A stretch of DNA of 64,000 nt, taken from contig CM064417.1 of assembly GCA_032690845.1 (NCBI GenBank), forward strand, positions 23,414,808-23,478,807. Direction: 5' to 3'. A program made the translations under genes and the position numbers. This DNA comes from Eleusine coracana subsp. coracana. Lineage: Eukaryota > Streptophyta > Magnoliopsida > Poales > Poaceae. Under the pieces are notes generated by a model. The model had not been told where the DNA came from. It worked only from the letters and a program-made list of their open reading frames with translations, and searched no databases. Positions 32,413 through 43,175 of the stretch are shown one piece after another. Positions within the stretch are counted from its first letter, which is position 1; every line of letters begins with the position of its first letter.

Positions 32413-34117
32413 ACACTCTTACAAACGTCTTTAGGGTACATTTGGATGCATGACTCTCTTTTCTACTCATCGTGGAGTACACTTGAGGACATCAACAAGG
32501 GAGCTGGCATGGACATTAGAGGTCACTCCTCTTACTTGGTAGGACTAGAGGACTTGGTGACTACTTAGTTGAGATGGAGTGAGGATATAGGGATAGAGTT
32601 CTATGCCTCACTTAGATTACCCATGACCGCTAAGAAATATGGTTTACCTTTGGTGTGCAGCCACATAGACTTCGGAGAGAGGATGTGATACACGCTTTGG
32701 GTCTGCTTTCTACAGACTTGAGTGTGCACGACCATGCTTACCCACAGTTTGGACCACCCCGTAGGTCAATAGGAGGGACTAGGCCCGATGACGAGCTTCC
32801 TAGTATTGCTTTTCTGCCACCACTCCCTCAGCACTTCAGTAGAGCACCCGCAATGTTGACAGACGAGGCCCGTGTTGTGAGGGAGATACTAGCCAGGAGC
32901 TCATCCCTAGAGCTGCCCATATAGATAATATGATGATCTTGTTCTAGTGGATGATTTCTCTTATGATCAGGCACATTGCTTTTGACAATGTGGATATGAT
33001 GGCCTCGCAGATGCAGGATGTGACATATGATAGGATTGGTTAGCATCAGCTACCCTTTGGACCTTATATTTGTAGACTGTTGAGGATCAGGGGGATCATG
33101 ACAGAGAAGCAGTACGATAATCTACCAATACAGACGGAGAGGTACCAGCCCGTGCCACCAGGTACCAGGAGGACACTGTCTAGGACTGCTACACTATCTT
33201 AGGATAGCTCACAATAGCGTGGAGTTTCTATACACCAGGTGAGAGAGGACGAGGACATAGAGGTAGAGCAATCAGAGGGAGCTCACCCCAATGAAGATGG
33301 CAGCACTGGACCACCACCACCTACTCACATAGCTCCATCTGCTACGTCTCCAAACATGGCCCATGTTGTTACAGAGATTGAGCATCTCAAGGAGATGGAG
33401 CACAGCAGTCCCAGAGGTTTGACAGGTTGGAGGACATTCAGGCTAGAATGATGGATATGATAGCGGCTACTCACGTACACTTCCATCAGATGTCTCAAGC
33501 AATCATAGGCTTAGCACAGGGGTAGTCAACATTCCTCTAGTGTTCTTACAAAAGAGTTTTCCCACCGACTACACCCCTCCCTATAATGACTGTGCCTTGT
33601 CAGCTACCACCTCAGGTTATGCAGCAGCTGATCAGTCAGCTCTCTCTGTTCACTTCTTTGATGACTGCGTCGACCACTCCTACCACCAACCAGGGCACTG
33701 CAATACCAAGCACGAGTCAGTTTATCGGTCACACGACAGTTAGAGCAGGACATTCTTCTACACTAGCACTATCTCCACTGTCAGTGTTAGAATACTCTGT
33801 GTCCACCTTGTTTGCTATGTTGTCCCCTTCCTATTCAGAGCAGCTCAGAATTCTCTGACAGTTGCAGCAACTATCTCTTGTGCTCCCCCTTTAGTGTCTC
33901 GGACACTAACTTTCACTGAGGTTATTGACGCACCTCAGGAAGCTTCAGCCCCAGCTGCACGGTCTACAGCTACTCCAACCCGGGAGACTGGCACATCATC
34001 ATCTCCTACAGAATTGGAGGATTTTGAGAAGATGGATGCATCAACAGCCCAGAGGGAGTCTACACAGGGGGAGCAGCCAGCTAGCACTTTTGAGGATTCA
34101 ACGTCTCAGCGATAGCA
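32413..34117 (+). pseudogene. Old SIRE-type post-pol ORF, right part
   Basis: Continues the sequence cut at 20503 by CopB. Readable pieces include 32655-32924 (LRREDVIHALGLLSTDLSVH) and Pro/Ser/Thr-rich pieces to 34115, in several frames with many stops. It occupies the place of the SIRE extra ORF and ends before a GATGCCAAAGGGGGAGAG block, just as in CopB. It is the most decayed copia sequence in the window. Confidence 0.5.
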
Positions 34118-34221
34118 GTAGTCATCGTCTACTTTTCAAAGTCTGCCGCGGACACCACAGCCTCATGCTCTTTAGCCCGGGATGCTTAGATTTCTCTTTT
34201 TTTTTCTCCTTTTTGGTTCTT

Positions 34222-34241
34222 GATGCCAAAGGGGGAGAGAG
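34222..34241 (+). other. Internal polypurine-like site of the old SIRE fragment
   Basis: GATGCCAAAGGGGGAGAGAG, the counterpart of 30313 in CopB. Confidence 0.5.
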
Positions 34242-34756
34242 ACTTTTTAGGCTTAGAGTGGAGATAGAATTGATTAAGAGAGTGCTAGATTTTGTATAGG
34301 TTTTATGAGATACGATGGATGTGGTTTGGTACATTTGGAGTCTTTTGGAGTGGTCATTGCTATTTTGTTGTCATTGATTAGCTCATCAATGATGCACTTG
34401 GTTTATTTACATTCCTACGTTGTTCTTTCTTATATCATGTCGAATGTATGTATGGTGCACTAATGTGTGTTTTGTAGGATTATTATCTTCTAGTGCACTA
34501 GTATCTTGATGATGTATCTTTTACAGGAGATATCTTATGTGCATCATCATGTTGTGGTTGGTATGTGATTGTTGCTCTCTTACATCTTATTCATGCCACC
34601 ACACATCGCCAATCATCTTGGAGCAGCTCCTTCTCTTCATATTTATGTAAGTGCTTGATGGTTTGATCTTTTGGTAAGATTGGTGCTTTCACTTCTAGTT
34701 TTTCCTTCCTCTGGATCATGTGTTGTTTGAGATAAGTAGATTTATCATTGATCACC

Positions 34757-34959
34757 AAAACGGGGGATATTGTAACCTTCATGACCAAAAAGGTATGATT
34801 GTTTTGGTGACTGAGTACCAACATGAAAGTGCGTATTAATGTCTACATGAGTGTTGTAAATGTAGAACAAACCTATTTTTTCAACAAAAACACGGTGATT
34901 GGTCGCCTTGATGATTGATGTGGATTCAGTGGATTGCCATGAAGATCTTGATGACTCCT
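34757..34959 (+). repeat. 3' polypurine tract and truncated LTR of the old SIRE fragment
   Basis: AAAACGGGGGATA (34757-34769) is followed by TGTAACCTTC, a likely LTR start at about 34771. Only some 190 bases of LTR-like sequence precede the switch to Athila-like DNA near 34960, so the LTR is truncated. Confidence 0.4.
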
Positions 34960-35606
34960 ATTTTGCCTACTCTTTTTTTCTTGACTTTAAGCCCAGAGAA
35001 TAATTCTTAGTGGCAAATTTAAGCTGCTCAAATGATTCACTCAGATTGCTCAATGTGTATATGTATTCCTCACCAAGGCTTACAATGCCTAAAAAATCCA
35101 ACCTTCAAAGGCTAGTATGTGGAGCTTAGGCTAAGGATAAATGTGGCATACCTCATTTCATTTGTCGTGAAGTCAAAAGAGTGGATCCATGGAGAAAACA
35201 TTTCCTACAAGCATGATCAAGATATGCATGTGTGGTGGATATGGTGGAGTGGAATGGAAACTCTTCTATTTATTTTTTCTCTCCCTTTTTTAAAAAATGG
35301 AGGCCATCTTTTCTCTTTATTTTTGCCAAACTCTTCATGGAGGAAGAATCTTTTTTTTCAATGGCCACAAACTTTGATCATGAATGCCAAAAAAAAACAT
35401 TTCTCACTAGGGTCACACAAGTTTGACAAGGTTCAATGAAAATACAAGTAGCATGTGTATAAGGCTTTGCAATATATGGCTGTGGTACGAATTTATATCA
35501 TTGATGGACTTGTCATGTTTGTCAAACTAATTTTTTGAACGTGAAGTTTCACAAATTAAACAAGATCATAGAAACTCTAGATAGCTATATCATATCTCCC
35601 AACAAT
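34960..35606 (-). repeat. Athila-type 3' noncoding region (AthM1), left part
   Basis: Similar to 56880-57596 of AthM2 in the same orientation, for example CTCAATGTGTATA, TATGTGGAGCTT and AGCATATGTAGAA-like stretches. It is split from its continuation (45732) by CrmB. In AthM2 this region lies between the ATHILA-like ORF and the polypurine tract, so this is the 3' end of a minus-strand Athila element. Confidence 0.6.
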
Positions 35607-36246
35607 AGATGAGGACATCAACGACATACGAATAATGACGATGGAAGATGGCGCGCCAAACCAAGCTGTCACGCCTCCACCTCTCGTCATCGCGCCTCCT
35701 CGAGTTACGGATCCATCTTCTAACGAGACGACGGTGTACAAGGGTCGAATCACTAGAGCTCGAGCCCAGGAACTGAAGACAGTTTTGATGCTAAGGAACG
35801 ACGGCCCAGGATGACGCCGCCCGAAGGCCCACGTGGCCCAAGTCGCGCGACTCCCTCTCCACCGCGCGCCTCTCCACTTCAGCTGGCCCTAGATGCCTCG
35901 TCCTCCCCCTATTTAGTCAAGGGCTGCGCCCCTTGCAATCTTTGAGTTTTGTTTTAAGTTTAGCTTAGCTATACATCCGTCTCTCGACGTGAATTCAGAA
36001 CTCCACCTTCGTGCAATACATCAGATTGCTCGCCTCTAATTCTTGCTCAATCTTCGATTGCGCGTAAGAATTGATCCTCGTGATCAGGTTGATCTTGTTT
36101 ACCACAAGGTTAATATCCTCCAGAAGTTGGTTCAGCGATTGCATTGGCGCTTCGGCTTGCTCGTCGTAGTTGGATCGTGAGGGTCGACATCCACCAAATC
36201 GAAGTTATCTCCACTCGCCGAAAGATCGGGCACTCTACACCTATCA
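35607..36246 (+). repeat. 5' LTR of CrmB
   Basis: Starts AGATGAGGACATCAACGAC (the first T has become A) and ends CACCTATCA before the PBS. The coding part shared with the 3' LTR (GRITRARAQELKT-like) is still readable at about 35737-35790. Confidence 0.9.
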
Positions 36247-36248
36247 AG

Positions 36249-36260
36249 TGGTATCAGATT
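36249..36260 (+). other. Primer binding site of CrmB
   Basis: TGGTATCAGATT, the initiator tRNA-Met site with changes in the last bases, two bases after the LTR. Confidence 0.85.
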
Positions 36261-36490
36261 CCAGTGTTTCTCGGTGAGTTTTATCCAAGTCCACATAAAC
36301 CGAAAACTACAAAAAAAAAGTTTACCCAGTATGGTTTTGAGCCTCGCACTTTCGTTCAATAATTTGCGTTGTTGAGTTTTTGTGCGTCTGGGTCAATCAC
36401 TGCCTCGCCGATCGAGTCCTACTCGGCTACATCATAACCCGCTCGCCTCTCCCTGTGTTTGTTTCTGCTCGGTTTCGTTTGTCCCTACTC

Positions 36491-36527
<37 letters not shown>

Positions 36528-37009
36528 CCATTGCCTCAAAAAAAGCGCTTGTGCTTAATTGCTTATTTGGGTCCCATTGTTTATATTTTCAGAAAAAGGT
36601 ATAAAAAAAGGAAAAAAAAGAAAGAAAAAAAAAGAGCGGCCGAGCAGCACAGGCGACGCGTTCTTGCTGCACTTCGTTTTGATCCTTCTTCCTTCCTCTT
36701 GCACTTGTACCGGCAGCAATCTTTTCGTGTTTAGCACCATTATTCAGCTTTGCAGTTATTGTTTGAATTGTGCTAACCCTTGGATTGAGTGTAGCCTCCC
36801 AGCCCCACAAATTTTCTACTACGAGCAGGTTTTTGTTTCACCACGCAATCGCTCCTCCAATCTTCCACCTGTTTTACCTGTGGTTGCAGTTCACGCTTGC
36901 GTGCTTGGTAAGGACGGGTAAGAATTTGATAACAGCTTTTTGATTGAGCTTTTCATCCACCACTCAGTTCTCGTTGTAGGATCCCGCTTTTTGTATTGCT
37001 TGTGTTTCT
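36261..37009 (+). other. CrmB 5' leader
   Basis: Noncoding sequence between PBS and gag. It contains an AG dinucleotide run (36493-36525) and a purine-rich A/G stretch (36596-36640). No recognisable protein. Confidence 0.6.
36493..36525. repeat. AG microsatellite in the CrmB leader
   Basis: An uninterrupted run of about 16 AG units. Its length is likely to vary between individuals. Confidence 0.95.
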
Positions 37010-39572
37010 ATGGCAGAAAACAGCTCGAAGTTGGAGGAGCTCACCCTCCAGGATGTCCAGACACAGGTTGATGGTCTACAAAACGACATGAAGATGATGC
37101 ACGAGAGACTTGACTCTACGATCACTTCGTCGAATGAGCATTTTCATCAACTGGACCTCGCTGATATGGCTGCCCGCACCACGCTCGCGATGATCATGAC
37201 TCGTCTTGAGGCCATGTCGACGTAGCTTGGGACCATGATGACGCAGCTCATGGAGTTGCAAAATGCACGTGACTACGGCGCCGACACCGAGCAGGACGAC
37301 GACAATCGCCGTGGTCGTGCTCGTAGGGTACGTGTTCCTATTAATGATTCTTTTGCCAAAATAAAATTTCGTATTCCCACTTTTAATGGAAAATATGATC
37401 CGAGTGCTTAACTTGATTGGGAATTAGAGGTTGAACAAAAATTTGCATGCCATGATATTCCTGCTAATTTACAAGTTAAGGCTGCTATTAGTGAATTTAC
37501 TGAATTTGCTTTACTTTGGTGGCGTGAGTATAGACAAAGATATCCTGATAATATTCCAGCCACTTGGACGGCATTAAAAGCTGCTATGCGTCATCGTTTT
37601 GTGCCGTCATATTATGCTAGAGATTTGCTTAATCAAATGCAGCGTTTTCAACAAGGTTCACTTTCTGTAGAGGATTATTATCAAGCTTTGCAAAAGGGTA
37701 TGATTCGCTGTGGTTTAGTTGAACTGGATGATGCTGCTATGGCTCGCTTTAGGGGTGGGTTAAATCATGAAATTCAGAACATTCTTGATTATAAGCATTA
37801 TGATGATATGACCACCTTATTTGAATATGCTTGTAAAGCTGAACGTGAAGTGCAGGATCGACAATCTTCGTCAAGACCTAACATTTTTGTAGGGTCCAAG
37901 ACGCCTTCAGCTCCACGGTCGACACCTCCTTCCACGTCGCGCGACCACTCCTCGACCACGTCCAAGTCGAGTGCTCCATCCACGGCCAAATCTGCTTCGA
38001 TCGTGCCCTCCTCCTCGTCGTCATCTGGACGAGCTCGTGATATTCAGTGTCACCGTTGCCGAGGATTTGGTCATGTGATACGCGATTGTCCAAATAAACA
38101 AACTATGTTGATTCGTGACGACGGTGGGTATTCTTCTGCTAGTGATTCTGAGGATATTCAGCAGACTATGCTTGCCACTAATCATGCAGATAATACGGAG
38201 CTTCATGTCGACTCTAGTGCCGCCGACAGGTATGCAACTCTTGTTGTGCAGCGTGTTCTTAGTACACAGGTCGTTCAGGATGAAAAGCATCAGCGCCACA
38301 ACATTTTTCATATCAAAGGCGTTGTGCAAGAACGAGCGATCCGTATAATCATCAATGGTGGCAGTTGCAACAATGTGGCTAGTACGACCTTGGTGGAGCA
38401 GTTGTCATTGCCAACAAGGTAGCATCCACGTCCTTATCACATTCAATGGCTTAATGATGGCGGCAAAATAAAGGTAACGCGCTCGGTACGTGTTCCTTTC
38501 TCTCTTGGCGCCTATTCTGATTTTGTAGATTATGATGTTGTTCTAATGGAAGCATGCTCTTTGTTGCTTTGCCGTCCTTGGCAATATGATGTTGATAGTG
38601 TTCATCATGGTCGCTCCAATTATTATTTCTTCGTGTTTAAGGGTCAGAAAATTGTTATTCATCCTATGACACCTGAACAAGTTCTTAAAGATGATATTGC
38701 TCGAGTGACAAAAGCTGCAAAATTGGTTACATCGCCTCCTGTTGCACCTGTTCAACATGAGATTAAATTGAATAACCCTATCTTGCTTGCTACATGTGCT
38801 GATTTTGATGAATTACATGATGCTAATCTGCTTTGCTATGCGCTAGTTTGCTCTCGTATGCTTGTTTCACTAGATGAGGCGCCTATGTTGCATATTCCTC
38901 CTGCTGTTGCTAACCTTTTGCAGGACTATAAAGATGTTTTTCCCGCTGAATTGCCACCGGGTCTTCCTCCTATTCGTGGCATAGAATATCAGATTGATTT
39001 AATTCCAGGCGCACAGCTTCCTAATCGCGCCCCGTACCGCACAAATCCTGAGGAGACAAAAGAAATTCAGCGTCAAGTGCAGGCATTGCTTGATAAAGGT
39101 TACATTCATGAGTCTCTCAGCCCTTGTTCGGTTCCTGTTTTACTTGTTCCTAAGAAAGATGGTTCTTGGCGTATATGTGTAGATTGTCGTGCAATTAACT
39201 TAGTGGTGCCACAATTTTCTCTAAGGTTGATTTGCGTAGTGGTTACCATCAGATAAGAATGAAATTAGGAGATGAATGGAAAACGACTTTTAAAACTAAA
39301 TTTGGCTTGTATGAATGGTTGGTTATGCCGTTTGGATTGTCTAATGCTCCTAGCACTTTTATGAGCTTAATGAATGAAGTTCTTCGACCTTTCATTGGAA
39401 TATTTGTTGTTGTCTATTTTGATGATATCCTTATATACAGCAAATCCATGAATGAGCATTTAGATCATTTGCGTGCTATTTTTGATGCTTTGCGTGCTGC
39501 TCACTTGTTTGGGAACATGGAAAAATGCACTTTTGCACGCAACGTGTTTTGTTTCTTAGATATGTTGTTACT
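37010..39572 (+). pseudogene. CrmB gag, protease and N-terminal RT, up to the CrmC insertion
   Basis: ATG 37010 (MAENSSKLEELTLQDVQTQV) opens a coiled-coil N-terminus. Stops lie near 37223 and 37410. Capsid (MRHRFVPSYYARDLLNQMQR, MIRCGLVELDDAAMARF) and an intact zinc knuckle (CHRCRGFGHVIRDC) follow. The protease site reads IIINGGSCNN, so the catalytic Asp seen in CrmA is Asn here. A stop follows near 38420. RT starts YRTNPEETKEIQRQV, but about 65 bases are missing around 39205 after CVDCRAIN, which shifts the frame. RT continues 39232-39572 with VYFDDILIYS and is cut by CrmC. Confidence 0.88.
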
Positions 39573-40473
39573 TGATGAGGACATCACCCTTATGGATACA
39601 CCCAGCACTCCGCCAACCAAAATGCAAGTTCATGCGCGACACCTGAATTTACGGGTAAGCTTGTTTCTAATGATTTCTTTATGTGATTTTAAGAATAGAT
39701 TGCTACCTAATAAATTAATTGTTGTTAGAAACCATGGAGACGATGATGAGATAGCTGGGGAGGTGATTGGAGACGTGATGGGCCAGCAAGGACGTCCAAG
39801 CCAAGGTGGAGGCACAATCAAAACCGACTTCGAGTCTGTTTCAGAGCCCAGAACCAGTCTACACTAAAACGGACGCCCAGGACACATACGGACTCGGATT
39901 TATACGTTCTATATATGCCTCGAAAGATAACGAAAAGACCTTTCCAACCCAACTGATCCCATGTCAAAATTCGTCCCGAGCCGTCGGCAATCACCGAAAC
40001 AATTCGACTTCCAGAATCTGTCCTGGTGCTGCGACACCGTAATCGGTCTTTGGGCCATGTATGGAGTTGAGCCCACTTAGGGCTGCGTCCAGGGGGTCTT
40101 ACACGACCCTAGGGTCCTCATATCCAGCCGCCGCATCTTCATTAGGGTTTAGGTTTTGCTTAGATCAATTCTGTTCATAAACAGTTTTGCCGTTCATCGG
40201 TTTGTGAGACCCCAACTTTGAGAGTTTAATCATACATCTGCAATTGTGTTGCATTCTTCGTTGTTCTTGCTTGTGTTCTTGATTCGCAGGCAGGGATTAG
40301 CCTTCTCGGCGAGGTTAATCGTTCTTGAACGGTTGATAACCAGAGGAGACGTTGTGCTGTGATTACGGGGTTTAGAACGTGCTGTTCTGAAGCTGGATCG
40401 ATTTGTGTGTCGCCTCCGACCAAATCAACTTACCAAGAACCTTTCGGAAGATCGGGAACCCTTGTTCACATCA
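39573..40473 (+). repeat. 5' LTR of CrmC
   Basis: TGATGAGGACATCACC...TTCACATCA, 901 bp. It contains an open tail-coding stretch (DEDITLMDTPSTPPTKMQVH) to 39867, CpG-rich segments near 39930-40130, and sequence close to the CrmA LTR in its 3' half (CTTGCTTGTGTTCTTGATT). Confidence 0.93.
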
Positions 40474-40475
40474 AG

Positions 40476-40487
40476 TGGTATCAGAGT
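40476..40487 (+). other. Primer binding site of CrmC
   Basis: TGGTATCAGAGT, the initiator tRNA-Met site with one change at its last base, two bases after the LTR. Confidence 0.9.
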
Positions 40488-41473
40488 TTCAGGTACACTG
40501 TTAGGTTCGCCCTTATCCTCGTTATTTTGTTCAATCCTTGAGTCCAGAAAATTGCCCTACAAAAATATTTGTTCGTCGTGTTTCTGCTGTCCTACACCCC
40601 CCTTGTGCCTTGCAATTTTCAGTTTAGTTTGTTTCTCTGAAATTTAGTCCCTATAAAGTCATTGTGTTGCTGGTCTAGTGCTTGTTCTTTGGTCTTGTTT
40701 GAGTCGTGCATATCCTTGTCATAGACAAACAAGAGAAAAAATCAGTGTTGCACATGTTGAGATAATAGTATTACTGGAATTGTGTGCACTAAATATTTCT
40801 TTAACATCGAGCCTTCTACTTTTATGTGCAAAAGAAAATTAGAGTGCTCTGCTGCTGTCTCATTGTGATCAAAAGCCAACCAATTAGTGCTTGATCTTGT
40901 TATAGAAGTTTGTTTTAGTTGTGCTATTACAAGAATCATTTTGCTGCACTTGTAGTAAGAAAAAAAATATATTCTAGGGTTCCATTGGTTGTAAAACTTA
41001 TAATACCTTGCTGTAGTTCTGATTCTCAATAAAAGAAAAGAAAAAGACAAAAGTGCACAAGAGAAAAAGCCGCACAAAAAAAAAAGAAGTAGAAAAAAGA
41101 AAAGATACAAATTCAGAATTGCTTGCATCCTTTGTGTCCTTTGTTGAGTCATTTGCTTGCTTGCTTGAACTAGGTCCGAGACAAGTTTAGCCCGGTGACA
41201 TAGACTAGCTTGGAACTATTATTCAATTTTGCAACTTCTGAATTGAAATTTTGCTAATCCTTGCTACCTAATATTGCCTATCCAAGCTCCATATATTTCC
41301 TTCTGAACAGGCACAAATTTTTTTGACTCTCACAATCATCAGTTCACACTCTCTAAGGTATTCTTTGCTTGTTGTAATTAAGAACTTTGTAAGAGCTTGA
41401 TAAGATGCTTCCCTTTGCTTGTTGAGAGTTTACACTGTTATCACATAGTAGTGATAGGAAAATATACTTCCGT
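40488..41473 (+). other. CrmC leader
   Basis: About 1 kb of AT-rich noncoding sequence including A-rich runs near 41030-41100. No gag capsid domain is present; the element goes from leader directly to the protease remnant. Confidence 0.6.
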
Positions 41474-42274
41474 GTGTTTCCTTGTTTGCTACTAACAATG
41501 ACAGGTTACGCCACTCATGGTGATGATTCAACGTCGTCTAATGAGAACAATATGAGTGATGTATTACAAAGAGTGCTCAGTCCTCAAATGGAGAAGGTAG
41601 AGCAAAATCAATTGAACAATTTATTTCAGACTCACTTTGTTGTCAAGGATCGACGTTCTCGTGTTATCATTGATAGAGAGAGTAGCCGCAACATTGCAAG
41701 TTTAGAATTAGTAGAGAAGCTTGGATTGACAACACAGCCACACCCATGTCCATACTACATCCAATGGGTAAATTGTTTTGGTAAGATCAAGGTAGATAAA
41801 ATTGCACGCATTGAATTTTTTATTGGTTCTTATAAGGATAGTGCAGAATTTGATATAGTACCTATGCAAGCATGTCATTTGTTATTGAGTAAACCTTGGA
41901 TTTTACAAATAATGCTTCGCACAATGCCATTATAAATAGCTACTTATTTAAATACAATGAGAGAAGAGTTACTCTTAAACCTATGACCGCTGCTGAAATT
42001 TTAGAAGAGGATCAACAAAGGCTTGAAAGGAGAAAAATGAACCGTTTAGGAAAGAATGGACAGTTTCAAATGTTGTAACACTTACATCAAAATCTGAATT
42101 AGATGATGAACATATTTTTGTGCCTCTTGTTGTAACTAATACATTTCAGGTTCTACACAAAGAAGAGGATAGTGAGAAAGATGAAGAACATGTTGTTGCT
42201 TCAGATTTGAGACCACAATTGGGAGAAAGAGATGGGATCGAGTCGAGGACGACTCTAATTCAAAAGGGGGAGAA
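41474..42274 (+). pseudogene. CrmC protease remnant joined to the polyprotein tail
   Basis: Frame 41474-41935 carries the protease neighbourhood of this clade (LQRVLSPQMEKVEQNQLNNL, RRSRVIIDRESSRNIASLEL, MQACHLLLSKPW). The active-site Asp is present but the two Gly after it are Arg and Glu. A shift near 41900 leads to NERRVTLKPMTAAEILEED, with a stop at 42078. From about 42120 the frame jumps straight to the C-terminal tail (DLRPQLGERDGIESRTTLIQ), which reads through the polypurine tract into the LTR to 42569. RT, RNase H and integrase are absent. Confidence 0.8.
42262..42274 (+). other. Polypurine tract of CrmC
   Basis: AAAAGGGGGAGAA directly before the 3' LTR. It lies within the open tail frame, as in CrmA. 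Confidence 0.88.
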
Positions 42275-43175
42275 TGATGAGGACATCACCCTTATGAATA
42301 CACCCAGCACTCCGCCAACCAAAATACAAGTTCATGCGCGACAGTTGAATTTACGGGTGAGCTTGTTCCTAATGATTCCTTTATGTGATTTTGAGAATAG
42401 ATTGCTACCTAATGAATTAATTGTTGTTAGAAACCATGGAGATGATGATGAGATAGCTGGGGAGGTGATTGGAGACGTGATGGGCCACCAAGGACGTCCA
42501 AGCCAAGGTGGAGGCCCATTCAAAACCGACTTCGAGTCTATTTCGGAGCCCAGGACCAGTCTGCACTAAAACGGATGCCCAGGACGCATACGGACTCGGA
42601 TTTGGACGTTCTATATATACCTGGAAAGATAACGAAAAGCCCTTTCCAACCCAACTGGTCCCATGTCAAAATTCGTCCCGAGCCGTCGGCAATCGCCGAA
42701 ACAATTCGACATCCAGAATCTGTCCTGGTGCTGCGACACCGTAATCGGTCTTTAGGCCATGTATGGAGTTGAGCCCACTTAGGGCTGCGTCCAGGGGGTC
42801 TTGCACGACCCTAGGGTCCTCATATACAGCCGCCGCATCTTTATTAGGGTTTGGGTTTTGCTTAGATCAATTCTGTTCATAAACAGTTTCGCCGTTCATC
42901 GGTTTGTGAGACCCCAACTTCGAGAGTTTAATCATACATCTACAATTGTGTTGTATTTTTCGTTGTTCTTGCTTGTGTTCTTGATTCGCAGGCAGGGATT
43001 AGCCTTCTCGGCGAGGTCAATCGTTCTTGAACGGTTGATAACCAGAGGAGATGTTGTGCTGCGATTGCGGGGTTTAGAACGTGCTGTTCTGAAGCCGGAT
43101 CGATTTGTGTGTCGCCTCCGACCAAATCAACTTACCGAGAACCTTTCGGAAGATCGGGAACCCTTGTTCACATCA
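42275..43175 (+). repeat. 3' LTR of CrmC
   Basis: 901 bp, TGATGAGGACATCACC...TTCACATCA, the partner of 39573-40473. About 15 differences in the first 285 bases by eye. Confidence 0.93.

Larger units (their letters stand above)
39573..43175 (+). mobile_element. CrmC: short non-autonomous CRM-type element inside CrmB pol
   Basis: 3603 bp, flanked by TTACT duplications (39568-39572 and 43176-43180), with LTRs of exactly 901 bp each, PBS, and polypurine tract. It splits the RT domain of CrmB at one point; CrmB pol resumes directly after the right duplication. The 1.8-kb interior keeps only a protease remnant and a C-terminal polyprotein tail and has no RT or integrase, so it is an internal-deletion derivative. 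LTRs are about 95% identical by eye over 285 bases. The LTR tail sequence resembles that of CrmA more than that of CrmB. Confidence 0.92.

Noticed and set aside
36459..36734. Open frame with Arg-Glu dipeptide repeats
   Set aside because: Translation of the AG microsatellite in the CrmB leader.
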